From: an uncultured Granulosicoccaceae bacterium
GTDB lineage: Bacteria; Pseudomonadota; Gammaproteobacteria; Granulosicoccales; Granulosicoccaceae
Length of the DNA: 64,000 nucleotides
Direction of reading: 5' to 3'
Assembly (NCBI GenBank): GCA_938006335.1
Contig: CALLMF010000032.1
Coordinates: 18,673 to 82,672 of the forward strand
In this document: one piece after another, positions 32,907-41,947 of the stretch
Layout of the letters: each line of letters starts with the position of its first letter
How positions within the stretch are numbered: the stretch's first letter is position 1
The notes under the pieces: model-generated
What the model was told of the DNA's origin: nothing
The model's input: the letters and a program-made list of their open reading frames with translations, nothing else
Database searches by the model: none
Position numbers and translations under genes: made by a program

Positions 32907-33926
32907 ATGTCGTCGCACTCCGAGAACTCAAAGACTGGCTCATCCGGTCGCGATGCAACACCTGTCTCGCATACCGAACCAACAGTTCGGCTCAATTCAC
33001 TGCAGCTTAGCGATGGACCCCAGCCCGCAGCGCTAGTTGGGTCATCCAACGCGGTCATCGCCTTGCGCGCGACCATCAGCGAAATTGCACGACGACAACC
33101 CATCGTGGCTCTCATCGTTGGCAGCACCGGCTCCGGGCGTCGGCAAGTCGCCAGCGCCATTCATCGACAGAGTGAGTTCGCGGGTACTGCTCTGCGCTAT
33201 ATCGACTGCTATCAAACCTTGCCGGTCGACCTGGATGCAATGCTCAGCTCGAGCGGCATTGAAGATCGACTGCAGCCGATGGAAGCCGCCCCGTCAGCAC
33301 CGCCTCGATTGCTGGTCATTGACGGCCTGCAGCACCTGGCGAGTACGAGCCAGCAACGAATCCTTGCGCATGTCAAACAGCTGCGCGAATCGGTCGAGCA
33401 AGGAAGCTCTGCGGGCGGCCTCGTATTCATCGTGCATAGCAGTATCAGCCACGCTCTGGAGTCTCGCGCCCTGGACCATGAGCTTTTTGAAAGCTTGGCG
33501 GATTGCGTGATTGCAGTACCTTCACTGGCAGCTCGCCGGGACGACATCCTCGACATGGCGCGTCACTTCGTCAACGCCATCAATCAGCATGATGGACAAC
33601 AAAAGGTGCTGTCAGTTGATCTGGAAAATCGTATTCGTGACTATGATTGGCCCGGCAACGTGCATGAGCTCAAGTTCGTTATCCACGAACTGTATCACCG
33701 CAGTGCAGACCACCCTGTAATCGAAAACGACGATGCGGTATCACCTATGCTGTTGTCGCAAGAACAACAGTCGATACGGGACTTCGTCGGCAAGAGCTTC
33801 TGGGAACTGCAGAGGGCTTTGCTGTTTGAGACGCTCGCCTCGGAGGGGGGTGACAAGCAGCGAGCAGCGGATATCCTCGGCATCAGCTTGAAGACCATGT
33901 ACAACCGACTTCGAGACTATCGATAG
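32907..33926 (+). CDS. Fis-type regulator with degenerate AAA+ domain (NtrC-like, no GAFTGA), paralog 1
   Basis: 339 aa from ATG 32907. The central region follows a bacterial enhancer-binding AAA+ domain from 'LVGSSNAVIALRATISEIAR' to 'YDWPGNVHELKFVIHELYH', and the C-terminus has an intact Fis-type HTH ('QRAADILGISLKTMYNRLRD'). However, the Walker A lysine is replaced by Arg ('GSTGSGRRQVA'), the Walker B acidic pair is lost ('LLVIDGLQHL'), and the segment with the sigma-54-contacting GAFTGA loop is absent. It should thus bind DNA but neither hydrolyse ATP nor act on sigma-54. It opens the stress island; its paralog closes the core at 37.7 kb. Confidence 0.8.
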   Translation: MSSHSENSKTGSSGRDATPVSHTEPTVRLNSLQLSDGPQPAALVGSSNAVIALRATISEIARRQPIVALIVGSTGSGRRQVASAIHRQSEFAGTALRYIDCYQTLPVDLDAMLSSSGIEDRLQPMEAAPSAPPRLLVIDGLQHLASTSQQRILAHVKQLRESVEQGSSAGGLVFIVHSSISHALESRALDHELFESLADCVIAVPSLAARRDDILDMARHFVNAINQHDGQQKVLSVDLENRIRDYDWPGNVHELKFVIHELYHRSADHPVIENDDAVSPMLLSQEQQSIRDFVGKSFWELQRALLFETLASEGGDKQRAADILGISLKTMYNRLRDYR

Positions 33927-33929
33927 ACA

Positions 33930-33951
33930 TTTTTCCGAGAGGGCGGAAAAA
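33930..33951 (+). terminator. Stem-loop after the regulator gene
   Basis: TTTTTCCG-agaggg-CGGAAAAA: 8-bp stem with A/T arms that could act in either direction, right after the regulator stop. Confidence 0.55.
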
Positions 33952-34022
33952 GACACAAGACATCGAGACTGAGGGAGGTGCCGGCCCATACTGATTACTC
34001 TTTCATTCTGTGAGGACTTCAC

Positions 34023-34184
34023 ATGTTGAGTTGGTCTATTGCGTTCCTTGTCATCGCGATCATTGCCGGGGTACTCGGATTTGGCGGCATTGCCGGTTCG
34101 GCGTCTTCGATTGCACAGATATTGTTTGTTGTGTTCCTGATCATCGCAATCGTCTCCTTTATTCGAGGTAGAAAGCCGATCTGA
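34023..34184 (+). CDS. DUF1328 small membrane protein
   Basis: 53 aa, too short for the ORF track. Sequence begins '[20 protein letters not shown]' and continues with '[20 protein letters not shown]', the two-helix pattern of DUF1328 (YtjA-like) peptides of the inner membrane, and ends 'RGRKPI'. These are usually linked to stress or stationary phase. A ribosome site (GTGAGGAC) precedes it. Confidence 0.85.
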   Translation: MLSWSIAFLVIAIIAGVLGFGGIAGSASSIAQILFVVFLIIAIVSFIRGRKPI

Positions 34185-34219
34185 GCTGTCGGTTGAGTAA
34201 ATCTGACAGTCGGACCAAG

Positions 34220-34258
34220 GAGGGCGGCCCGGGCGGGCCATTATTTCGAGCCGCCCTC
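34220..34258 (+). promoter_or_regulatory. Hairpin in the dps leader
   Basis: GAGGGCGGC (34220-34228) pairs with GCCGCCCTC (34250-34258); no T-run follows. It lies between the DUF1328 stop and the dps start and could be an attenuator or a processing/stability element. Confidence 0.5.
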
Positions 34259-34279
34259 AATAACCATCCAAAGTTGATC

Positions 34280-34753
34280 ATGACCGAGCTGAAACGGCAG
34301 ATTCTCGACAAGGGAGATCGCGACAACACGACTGCGGCCTTGCAAGCGTGCCTCTACGACCTGATCGATCTGGCCTTGCAGGGAAAACAAGCTCACTGGA
34401 ATCTGGTCGGATCCCGGTTCCGCAGCGTGCATTTGCAACTGGACGAAATCATTGCCAGTGTTCGAGCAGCCTCTGATGACGTGGCCGAGCGCATCGCTAC
34501 GCTTGGCGTTGCAGCAGACGGTCGCGCCACACCAGTGGGCAGCACTTCTCGTCTGGAAGGCGGGGTATCGGGTCTGCAGACTGTGGAGAGCACGGTCAAG
34601 TACTACGCCGATCGCCTGGCGACCGCCATATCCGGACTGAGAGTAGCCATCGAGACACTCGCGGAAGTCGATCCGATCTCCGAGGATCTGTTGGTCGGCA
34701 TATCCGCCGGATTGGAAAAACATCTCTGGATGCTACAGACCCAAGAGGTCTGA
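34280..34753 (+). CDS. dps: Dps-family DNA-binding ferritin
   Basis: 157 aa from ATG 34280; the track's TTG start would run through the leader hairpin. Ferritin-like signature with ferroxidase residues: 'LALQGKQAHWNLVGSRFRSV' (His) and 'LDEIIASVRAASDDVAERIA' (Asp/Glu). Dps dodecamers store iron, consume peroxide and coat DNA in stationary phase. The N-terminus is short, with few positive charges. Next to DUF1328 and YihY on one strand. Confidence 0.88.
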   Translation: MTELKRQILDKGDRDNTTAALQACLYDLIDLALQGKQAHWNLVGSRFRSVHLQLDEIIASVRAASDDVAERIATLGVAADGRATPVGSTSRLEGGVSGLQTVESTVKYYADRLATAISGLRVAIETLAEVDPISEDLLVGISAGLEKHLWMLQTQEV

Positions 34754-34785
34754 TCCAGTGACGCGAGAGGCACAACTCGCCGAGC

Positions 34786-35697
34786 ATGTCGGTTCTAGGG
34801 CTCGATAGACGGGGATGGTGGCGAGTCCTCAAACGGGCTTGGCACCGCCTTGATGAGGAAAACGTTTCGATCCTGTCGGCGGGAGTAGCCTTCTATGGCG
34901 TGTTCGCCGTTTTCCCAGGGCTCGCTGGCGTTGTCAGTACCTACGCCCTGTTCGCGGACCCCAGCGTCGTTCGCGAACATTTTCAAGCGCTGTCCAGTCT
35001 GCTCCCACAAGGCGTCACTGACGTGATCGACACCCAACTGGACTCATTGGTCGGTGGCGGCAAGAGCGGACTGGGCCTTGGTGTCGCCGGGAGCCTCATG
35101 CTGACTGTATGGAGCGCCCGGCGCGGATCAGATGCAGTAGTACGTGCCATCACTATTGCGTATCGCGAACAGGAAGACCGCAATTTTTTCAAACGTACTG
35201 CGCTGGTCTACTTCATCACGCTCACACTGGTCGTTGCTGTCGCCGCCGCCTTGCTCGGGCTCGTCGCTGTTCCGGTCGCTGTATCGTTACTGCCTGTGCC
35301 ACTCTTGCAACCTGCGTTGATAGCAAGCATTGGTTGGGTCACCTTCGTCGCTCTCGTCATGGTGTTGGTCGCCTGGCTCTTTCGTACCGCGCCACCACGC
35401 CGCTCGGCACGATGGCAGTGGGTATCGGGGGGATCTGTGGTCACGACGCTACTGTGGCTGGCAGGTTCGGTTGCCCTTTCCTGGTACTCCAGTAACTTCG
35501 ATTCGTTCAACGAGACTTACGGCGCACTTGGGGCAGTCGCGATACTGTTGCTGTGGTTTCATCTCGCAGCCTTTGCACTCATACTCGGGGCTACCTTGAA
35601 TTCGGAAATCGAATTCGAGCTTGTCAGGGACACCACTGTCGGACCGGATCGCCCCGCCGGACAACGAGATGCGTATGTCGCCGACCATCGACCGTGA
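34786..35697 (+). CDS. YihY/BrkB family inner-membrane protein
   Basis: 303 aa, six predicted helices, with the family's conserved 'VSILSAGVAFYGVFAVFPGL' and 'LLWLAGSVALSWYSSNFDSF' plus 'YGALGAVAILLLWFHLAAFA'. Function unknown (formerly misannotated as RNase BN). It follows dps by about 30 bp and overlaps the AI-2E gene. Confidence 0.9.
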   Translation: MSVLGLDRRGWWRVLKRAWHRLDEENVSILSAGVAFYGVFAVFPGLAGVVSTYALFADPSVVREHFQALSSLLPQGVTDVIDTQLDSLVGGGKSGLGLGVAGSLMLTVWSARRGSDAVVRAITIAYREQEDRNFFKRTALVYFITLTLVVAVAAALLGLVAVPVAVSLLPVPLLQPALIASIGWVTFVALVMVLVAWLFRTAPPRRSARWQWVSGGSVVTTLLWLAGSVALSWYSSNFDSFNETYGALGAVAILLLWFHLAAFALILGATLNSEIEFELVRDTTVGPDRPAGQRDAYVADHRP

Positions 35698-36784
35698 CCC
35701 CGCCAAACAAGCCGATCACCAGAAGCTGGTAGACGATTCACTCACATCGATCCGGCGATTGCTACTTGTCATCCTGTTGCTACTGCTTGGCGCTGCCTTG
35801 TATTTCGGGAAACTGATAGCGATGCCCATCGTCCTGGGTCTTCTGATCAGTTTTACGCTGTCGCCGCTGACGCGTGCACTCACCCGCTTTCTCGTGCCAG
35901 CACCTCTGGCTGCAGTCTGTGTCATCGGGCTGGTCGCCAGCTCTATCAGCGCGGGTGCGTATTTGCTGGCAGACCCTTTTGCGACGACTGTTGAACGTCT
36001 GCCGGACATCAAGGCGAGTCTGGAGCGCCGTCTCGCTGGCCTGGAATCATCGATCGACACCGTTACCGAGATCAGTGACGAGATGGAATCACTCGCCGGC
36101 AACGGAGCGACCGACCAGGTCATGATCGCCCAGCCTGGAATTCTGAGTGCCGCCGCTACCTCCGTCGCGTCCGGACTCACCTCATTCGCACTGGCTTCCC
36201 TGCTGGCACTGTTCCTGCTGTCGAGCGGCAATCTGTTTGACGAAAAACTTGTCGCCTCGTTTCCGCAGTTGACCGACAAGAAACGTGCGCTACGTATCAT
36301 GCGGGATATCGAACGCAAGATTTCTACCTATCTACTGACGATCACGCTGATCAATATAACGCTTGGCACGGCAATCGGCCTTCTGTTGGCAGCGTATGGC
36401 AAACAGGACCCCGCCTTCTGGGGGGCGCTCGCAGCCTTGCTGAATTTCCTGCCCTATCTTGGAGCCGTACTTGGAGCCTCCTTGATCGCGATCATTTCGA
36501 TCGCAGAGTATCCGACCTTGACTGCAGCGCTGATACCGCCGGCGATCTACTACGTATGCAGCGCAATCGAGGGCAATCTGATTACCCCGTTGGTTGTCGG
36601 TCGCCATCTCGAGCTCAACGTCGTCGCGGTGTTCGTATTCGTCGTCATCTGGAGCTGGTTGTGGGGGGTAGCGGGTGCTCTGATGGCTGTACCTATTCTC
36701 GTCACGGTGAAGGTCATCTGCGAACACCTGACTGGCTGGCATACATTCGGACGATTTCTATCGGCACGCGACGGAGCTGCATGA
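35669..36784 (+). CDS. AI-2E (PerM/TqsA) family permease
   Basis: About 370 aa. The start is uncertain: candidate ATGs at 35669 and 35675 lie inside the end of yihY. Typical family helices ('LGLLISFTLSPLTRALTRFL') and C-terminal 'AALLNFLPYLGAVLGASLI' and 'GNLITPLVVGRHLELNVVAV'. Members transport autoinducer-2 or act as Na+/H+ exchangers; the substrate here is unknown. Its TGA overlaps the ATG of the MscS gene (ATGA). Confidence 0.88.
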   Translation: MRMSPTIDRDPAKQADHQKLVDDSLTSIRRLLLVILLLLLGAALYFGKLIAMPIVLGLLISFTLSPLTRALTRFLVPAPLAAVCVIGLVASSISAGAYLLADPFATTVERLPDIKASLERRLAGLESSIDTVTEISDEMESLAGNGATDQVMIAQPGILSAAATSVASGLTSFALASLLALFLLSSGNLFDEKLVASFPQLTDKKRALRIMRDIERKISTYLLTITLINITLGTAIGLLLAAYGKQDPAFWGALAALLNFLPYLGAVLGASLIAIISIAEYPTLTAALIPPAIYYVCSAIEGNLITPLVVGRHLELNVVAVFVFVVIWSWLWGVAGALMAVPILVTVKVICEHLTGWHTFGRFLSARDGAA

Positions 36785-37677
36785 ACGATATCGATGGCGT
36801 GGACGAAGTGACCGAGATCGCCGGTGCGGCAGTATGGGAACTGCTGCGCGACCTGGTCGCTCACCTGCCACACATCGCCGGTGCGCTGATCGTACTGGTA
36901 GTCACCTGGACGCTGGCATGGGCCGTCGAGCGTTATCTCCCTCGCCTACTGCGACGTTGGCATCAGCGCGAGTCGCTAAAGGAGCTGCTGACTCGGCTGA
37001 TCTCGATAGCAACGTGGGTACTCGGCGCCTTGCTGGCGGCAGTCATCCTGTTCCCAGGCGTGACCCCCACAAAAGTGCTTGGTGGTCTCGGCATAGCGTC
37101 ATTGGCAGTCGGGCTGGCATTCAAGGACATCTTCGAGAATTTTTTTGCCGGCATCCTGTTGTTGTTGCGGTTCCCATTCGAGAATGGCGACTTCATCGAA
37201 TGTCAAGGTATTGTCGGCCGGGTCGAGCGGGTCCTGTTTCGCATGACCTATCTCCGGCGTCCCAGTGGTGAACTGGTCGTCGTGCCAAATGCCTTCTTGT
37301 TCAAGAACCCGGTCGAGGTGCTGACGGAGAAGCCGACCCGCCGAGTGTCGGTAATGACAGGCGTTTCCTATGACACGGCGGTCCACGATGTCCTGCCACT
37401 GCTTGAGAAGACTGTGTCGTCGTGCACTAGCGTCCACGATGATCAGCCGGTGGAAATTCTTGCGAACGCCTACGGCAGCAGCAGCATCGATATCGAGATC
37501 AGCTGGTGGACGGAGTCGACTCCGCTAGACGTGCGCCATTCGCGCTCCGAAGTCATCGTGGCAACCAAGCGTGCTCTCGATGATGCGGGAATCGAGATAC
37601 CGTTCCCCTACAGGACACTGACATTCAAGGACCCGGTACCGTTGGCAACGTCTGACGAGGATACAACCTCGACATGA
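36781..37677 (+). CDS. MscS-family mechanosensitive channel
   Basis: 298 aa from ATG 36781, overlapping the preceding stop. Conserved pore helix 'LGGLGIASLAVGLAFKDIFE' and 'NFFAGILLLLRFPFENGDFI' followed by the beta domain 'VPNAFLFKNPVEVL'. It releases solutes on hypo-osmotic shock. Probably the last gene of the DUF1328-dps-yihY-AI-2E-mscS transcription unit. Confidence 0.92.
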   Translation: MNDIDGVDEVTEIAGAAVWELLRDLVAHLPHIAGALIVLVVTWTLAWAVERYLPRLLRRWHQRESLKELLTRLISIATWVLGALLAAVILFPGVTPTKVLGGLGIASLAVGLAFKDIFENFFAGILLLLRFPFENGDFIECQGIVGRVERVLFRMTYLRRPSGELVVVPNAFLFKNPVEVLTEKPTRRVSVMTGVSYDTAVHDVLPLLEKTVSSCTSVHDDQPVEILANAYGSSSIDIEISWWTESTPLDVRHSRSEVIVATKRALDDAGIEIPFPYRTLTFKDPVPLATSDEDTTST

Positions 37678-37749
37678 TCGCCATGCGCGTTGTCAGACGA
37701 TGGGCACAGCGCGGAATGTCGAGTGACACGTGCTGATCCTGCACCACCC

Positions 37750-38706
37750 TCAGCCCTCGACGTCATAGTCACGAAGACGGTTGTACAAGGTTTTCAAACT
37801 GATTCCCAGCGTGTCGGCGGCCTTTCGACGATTCCCGCGGTGATGTGAAAGCGTTGCCAGAAACAGCTCCCGCTTTACATCTTCCAGCCTACGCCCTACC
37901 AGGGATCTCACACAGCATCGCGATTGGGCAAATAGCTCCGGCGCCCGATCCTCTCTCGGTTTGAGTTCACCGTCGTCTTCTGTCGAGTGAAACAACGCTG
38001 CGGTGATGCGCTTGAGTTCACGTACATTGCCTGGCCAGTCGTAGGTACGGTAGCTGCGCAGAAGCTCTGGTGATATCGCGCATCGCTTGTTGAATTCTGA
38101 ATTCATGGCATCAACAAAGCGTTGCGCTAGCTGCTCGATGTCCCCTTCGCGATCGCGCAGTGGTGGAATGAACACAAGGCTCTCGAAGGCTTCCACCAGC
38201 ACCGCGCTCAGCTCACCTTTGTGCACCAGCTCGGAGATCGAATTCCGGATGGTCGCAAACACCGATATTGGTACGAACCCACCGGAAGCTTCTTGACAAC
38301 CGGCTCGCAGCAGCCAGTGAGCAAGTTCGTTTTGCTGGCTGATATCGAGCTGCTCAGGCCCTTCGATCAACAAAGAGCGAGCAGACCGGCCCCAGGATGG
38401 TTGACACATGTAGGTCTGCAAGGCGTGACGCGCAGCAGCGGTTCGGCAATCAATGACTGACAGGCCGCGCTCGTCAGCGCTGTCACAATGGATCGCCGCT
38501 GCTACGTTCTTGCGACCAGTACCGTGCTCTCCAAAAACTAACGCACGCACAGGCTGTGCGGCGGCTGCGCGCGCAACTGACGACCGCAGCGCCCGCGTCG
38601 CGTCTGACGACCCGACAAGGTTAGCTGGCGAAACGTCTACCGCTACAGAATAAGACAAGACCGACATACTGTCGGCGGAATGCAACTTTTGCTGTGTATT
38701 GATCAC
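37750..38706 (-). CDS. Fis-type regulator with degenerate AAA+ domain, paralog 2
   Basis: 318 aa, same layout as the 32.9-kb gene: 'LVGSSDATRALRSSVARAAA', Walker A with Arg in place of Lys ('GEHGTGRKNVA'), degenerate Walker B ('SLLIEGPEQLD'), no GAFTGA segment, then 'YDWPGNVRELKRITAALFH' and a Fis-type HTH 'KAADTLGISLKTLYNRLRDY'. Both paralogs share the K-to-R change, so they probably descend from one already altered ancestor. Convergent with mscS. It likely regulates the island or itself by direct DNA binding. Confidence 0.8.
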   Translation of the reverse strand: MINTQQKLHSADSMSVLSYSVAVDVSPANLVGSSDATRALRSSVARAAAAQPVRALVFGEHGTGRKNVAAAIHCDSADERGLSVIDCRTAAARHALQTYMCQPSWGRSARSLLIEGPEQLDISQQNELAHWLLRAGCQEASGGFVPISVFATIRNSISELVHKGELSAVLVEAFESLVFIPPLRDREGDIEQLAQRFVDAMNSEFNKRCAISPELLRSYRTYDWPGNVRELKRITAALFHSTEDDGELKPREDRAPELFAQSRCCVRSLVGRRLEDVKRELFLATLSHHRGNRRKAADTLGISLKTLYNRLRDYDVEG

Positions 38707-38787
38707 GGGGCATCTCCAGAGTGGCAGCGATACTGGTTCACCACATGGCCCATGGCAACACTTGGGTCAAAGTTACGAAACTGGCGG

Positions 38788-39549
38788 TCAGCTTTCTGGA
38801 AACCAGGTCGTATCCAGTTCGCCGTACCGGTCTTCGAAACGCGTGACTGCGATCAGTTCGTCAACTTCAAGTAGCGTCAGCGTATTTGCATCACGTTTCA
38901 AGTAACCCTCGGATTCCAACGTGGACAACGCCTTGCTCACTGACACATTCGTCAAACCGATCAGATCCCCCATCTCGGTCTGCGTCATGGGGCAACGGAT
39001 CGTTGTCTCGACAGGATCGCCCGTCATTCGCAATCGCATGAGCCAGGTCAACAGCATGAATCCCACCCGCTCTACCGCAGACAGGCACCCTATTGCTCGA
39101 ATCAGATCCATATGGATTGCCTGGTCACGTGCAGAGAGCGCGAACAATAAAGCGGACAAGCGAGGCGCAGTTTCAAGAATCGGTGCCAATCCCTGGCGCG
39201 GAAACGGGCACACAACGACATCACCAGCGGCAACCAGATCACAACTCGACAGACCCAACGACAGGTCTGACAGTCCCACCACGTCACCTGGGTGAAAAAC
39301 CCGCGTGATCTGACGCCTTCCGTCGGCGTCCGTGAGCGAGGCATAAAGCCAGCCCGACGTGACAGCATACAAACTGCTGCGGGCAGTCCTGCATGGCTGG
39401 ATCACATCTCCACGCGCGAAGTGAGTTTGCTCTTTTTCGAGCGCCTCGATGAGCCTGAGGTCATTGTCGTCAAGTGCCATGTAGTACGACAAGCTCTGCA
39501 CCAGGCAACTCTCAACGTCGTGTATTCCCAGTGTGTCGGTTTCAGACAT
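38788..39549 (-). CDS. Crp/Fnr-family transcription regulator
   Basis: 253 aa from ATG 39549, chosen because upstream codons in the track ORF have no domain. N-terminal cyclic-nucleotide-type jelly roll ('FHPGDVVGLSDLSLGLSSCD') and a C-terminal Crp HTH ('MTQTEMGDLIGLTNVSVSKA' then 'LSTLESEGYLKRDANTLTLL'). The FNR-type N-terminal cysteine cluster is not present, so it resembles FixK/other subfamilies. It lies 81 bp upstream of paralog 2 on the same strand. Ligand unknown. Confidence 0.85.
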   Translation of the reverse strand: MSETDTLGIHDVESCLVQSLSYYMALDDNDLRLIEALEKEQTHFARGDVIQPCRTARSSLYAVTSGWLYASLTDADGRRQITRVFHPGDVVGLSDLSLGLSSCDLVAAGDVVVCPFPRQGLAPILETAPRLSALLFALSARDQAIHMDLIRAIGCLSAVERVGFMLLTWLMRLRMTGDPVETTIRCPMTQTEMGDLIGLTNVSVSKALSTLESEGYLKRDANTLTLLEVDELIAVTRFEDRYGELDTTWFPES

Positions 39550-39829
39550 TCTGACTTTCGATCTCGGATCCACAAGTGGGCACAAATGCGTTGTGGCACA
39601 ACCACTTGCACTTGCACTTGCCACGCGTGACAATACAGGTAAGGCGCAGCTACGTCTCGGCAGTGGGCTGGCCCACGATGGTATCGCGATCGCCTGGAAG
39701 GTAGATCGGACCAACGGCCACTGTACTCGAGTGATATCGGCGAGAGCGCCAGGTAAATGTTGCGTGAAGCGCTTTTGGGTCTGAAATCGATGCGATAAGT
39801 GTCGCAATACCGCAATCACGGATCAGCAC

Positions 39830-40012
39830 ATGGAACTCTCTATCGGCAGCGGCATACTCGGCGTGCTGCATCTGGCGCTCGCCATTTACGCAATTATCAA
39901 GATTGCCGGGAGTGGGGCCAGCACTCTTGCCAAGGTCATCTGGATTCTACTCGTATTGCTTCTGCCCGTCATCGGCCTGATTGCCTGGTTTCTCATCGGG
40001 CCAAAGGGTTGA
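39830..40012 (+). CDS. PLD_N-type two-helix membrane peptide
   Basis: 60 aa starting 'MELSIGSGILGVLHLALAIY' and ending 'PVIGLIAWFLIGPKG', the classic phospholipase-D nuclease N-terminal (PLDc_N) motif with 'LLPVIGLIAWFLIGP'. Found alone as a small membrane protein in stress loci. Divergent from the Crp/Fnr gene. The 207 bp after it holds no gene I can support. Confidence 0.85.
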   Translation: MELSIGSGILGVLHLALAIYAIIKIAGSGASTLAKVIWILLVLLLPVIGLIAWFLIGPKG

Positions 40013-40219
40013 CTTGAATCTGCGACCGCACATGAGCCTCCCGATGCGCTTGGGCCAATTGGCATCACAGGGGAAGACCAGCTCAGGCTTCCAACTAGCC
40101 GGCCGCTTGGCGGCCACCCTGATGGTGTAAACCCTGCATTCGACAGCGAATACGAGAATGCCTGATGCAAGCTCTGCTGCCAGTGCAGGCAGTGCACGAA
40201 ACAACCGGACTACAAAACC

Positions 40220-40426
40220 ATGAACTGGGACCAGATCGAAGGCAATTGGAAGCAGGCCGTTGGCCGCGTGAAAGAGCGCTGGGGTGAACTGACCGATGAC
40301 GAGCTCGACCAGATCGCCGGCAACCGGGATCAACTCGAGGGCAAAATTCAGGAGAAGTACGGAAAGACAAAGGAACAAGCGCGGGATGAAGTGGACAAGA
40401 TGCTTTCTGAAGAAGAAAGCGCGTAA
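40220..40426 (+). CDS. CsbD family stress protein
   Basis: 68 aa, starting 'MNWDQIEGNWKQAVGRVKER' with 'WGELTDDELDQIAGNRDQLE', the CsbD (UPF0337) signature. CsbD-like proteins are induced by general or osmotic stress; biochemical role unknown. Fits the island theme. Confidence 0.92.
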   Translation: MNWDQIEGNWKQAVGRVKERWGELTDDELDQIAGNRDQLEGKIQEKYGKTKEQARDEVDKMLSEEESA

Positions 40427-40558
40427 CGCATTTCCTGAACTGTCACCGGGGTTGGAATTTCGACACGGGCTTCCAGACCCCGGCATTCTTCGGACCGACC
40501 GGTTGATCACTCACGTGTCTCCGGATGGTTCGCTGTCACCTTATTCGTTCGGTACGGC

Positions 40559-41917
40559 ATGCTTGACAACACCAGCACCAAATCCCTCGAGGACTTCATG
40601 TCCTTTGTTCAACTGCGCAGCGCTGGTCAAAAGGAATTTCATCAAGCCGTCAGCGAGGTCGCCAGCGATGTGCTTCCATGGATTCGCAACAAGAGTGAGT
40701 ATCGCGACGCGCGAGTGCTTGAGCGACTGACCGAACCGGATCGCGCTCTTTCGTTTCGCGTGTGCTGGTACGACGATGATGGTGAGCTGCACATCAACCG
40801 CGGCTACCGAGTGCAGCTGACCAATGCCATTGGCCCCTACAAGGGCGGTCTGCGATTCCACCCTTCGGTCAATGAGTCTGTACTCAAGTTTCTGGCCTTT
40901 GAACAGGCGTTCAAGAACTCGCTGACCGGCTTGCCACTGGGTTCTGCCAAGGGTGGATCCGATTTTGACCCCAAGAACAGATCAAACGCTGAAATCATGC
41001 GCTTCTGCCAGTCGTTCATGTCGGAGCTGTACCGGCACATCGGCCCGGACACAGACATACCTGCAGGCGATATCGGCGTTGGCGCTCGCGAGATCGGATA
41101 TCTGTACGGTCAGTACAAGCGGATACGAAACGAATGTGTAGGTGTCCTTACGGGCAAGGGCCTCGAATACGGTGGCAGCGCGCTGCGCTCGGAAGCCACG
41201 GGCTACGGCGTGGTGCACTTCACACAATGCCTGTTGAAGCACCACGGACTTGCCTTGGACGGGCTTACCGTGGCGATCTCCGGCTCAGGTAATGTGGCGC
41301 TGCATGCTGCTGAAAAAGCCGTAGAGATGGGCGCAAAGGTAATTACCCTATCCGACTCGGGCGGCTATGTCCTGGATCCCGATGGCATGAGTCCGGAGAA
41401 ACTGGCGTGGGTGACCGCGCTGAAAACCGACAGGCGCGGACGCATCAGCGAGTACGTCGAAGAATTCAACGGTGAATACCACGCGGGCCAATCGCCCTGG
41501 AGGGTAAACTGCGACATCGCCATGCCTTGCGCAACGCAAAACGAAATCGACAACGACGATGCAATACAACTGATAAAGAACGGTTGTCGGGTGGTTGCGG
41601 AAGGGTCCAACATGCCTACCGGCAAAGATGCGATTCAAAGCTTCATCGATGCCGGTGTGCTGTTTGCACCTGCAAAGGCTGCCAACGCCGGCGGGGTAGC
41701 AATGTCCGGACTGGAGATGAGCCAGAACGCGCAGAAGCGATCCTGGTCTGACGATGAACTAGCGCAATGCCTCGAATCGATCATGCTCGAGATTCACGAT
41801 CGCTGTGTCGAATACGCCACCCGGACCGAAGATGGTCGGGTCAACTACCGCTACGGTGCCAACGTCGCTGGGTTCAAGAAAGTGGCTGATGCCATGCTCT
41901 CCTTCGGTGTTTGCTAG
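40559..41917 (+). CDS. gdhA: NADP-type glutamate dehydrogenase
   Basis: 452 aa, the hexameric GDH length. Substrate motifs 'AIGPYKGGLRFHPSVNESVL' and 'SLTGLPLGSAKGGSDFDPK' (catalytic Lys) and the nucleotide site 'VAISGSGNVALHAAEKAVEM'. It joins ammonia to 2-oxoglutarate, giving glutamate, which is also an osmolyte and might explain its place in this region. Monocistronic; converges with the BON-MscS gene. Confidence 0.95.
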   Translation: MLDNTSTKSLEDFMSFVQLRSAGQKEFHQAVSEVASDVLPWIRNKSEYRDARVLERLTEPDRALSFRVCWYDDDGELHINRGYRVQLTNAIGPYKGGLRFHPSVNESVLKFLAFEQAFKNSLTGLPLGSAKGGSDFDPKNRSNAEIMRFCQSFMSELYRHIGPDTDIPAGDIGVGAREIGYLYGQYKRIRNECVGVLTGKGLEYGGSALRSEATGYGVVHFTQCLLKHHGLALDGLTVAISGSGNVALHAAEKAVEMGAKVITLSDSGGYVLDPDGMSPEKLAWVTALKTDRRGRISEYVEEFNGEYHAGQSPWRVNCDIAMPCATQNEIDNDDAIQLIKNGCRVVAEGSNMPTGKDAIQSFIDAGVLFAPAKAANAGGVAMSGLEMSQNAQKRSWSDDELAQCLESIMLEIHDRCVEYATRTEDGRVNYRYGANVAGFKKVADAMLSFGVC

Positions 41918-41947
41918 ATAGCCTTGCGCTGCGTGCCATACCGTCGA

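Noticed and set aside
34220-34258. Intrinsic terminator before dps
   Set aside because: The stem lacks a T-run and sits in the leader of the gene, so I list it as a leader hairpin instead.
32907-38706. Sigma-54-dependent activators
   Set aside because: Both proteins lack the GAFTGA loop and key Walker residues, so the standard annotation would be misleading.
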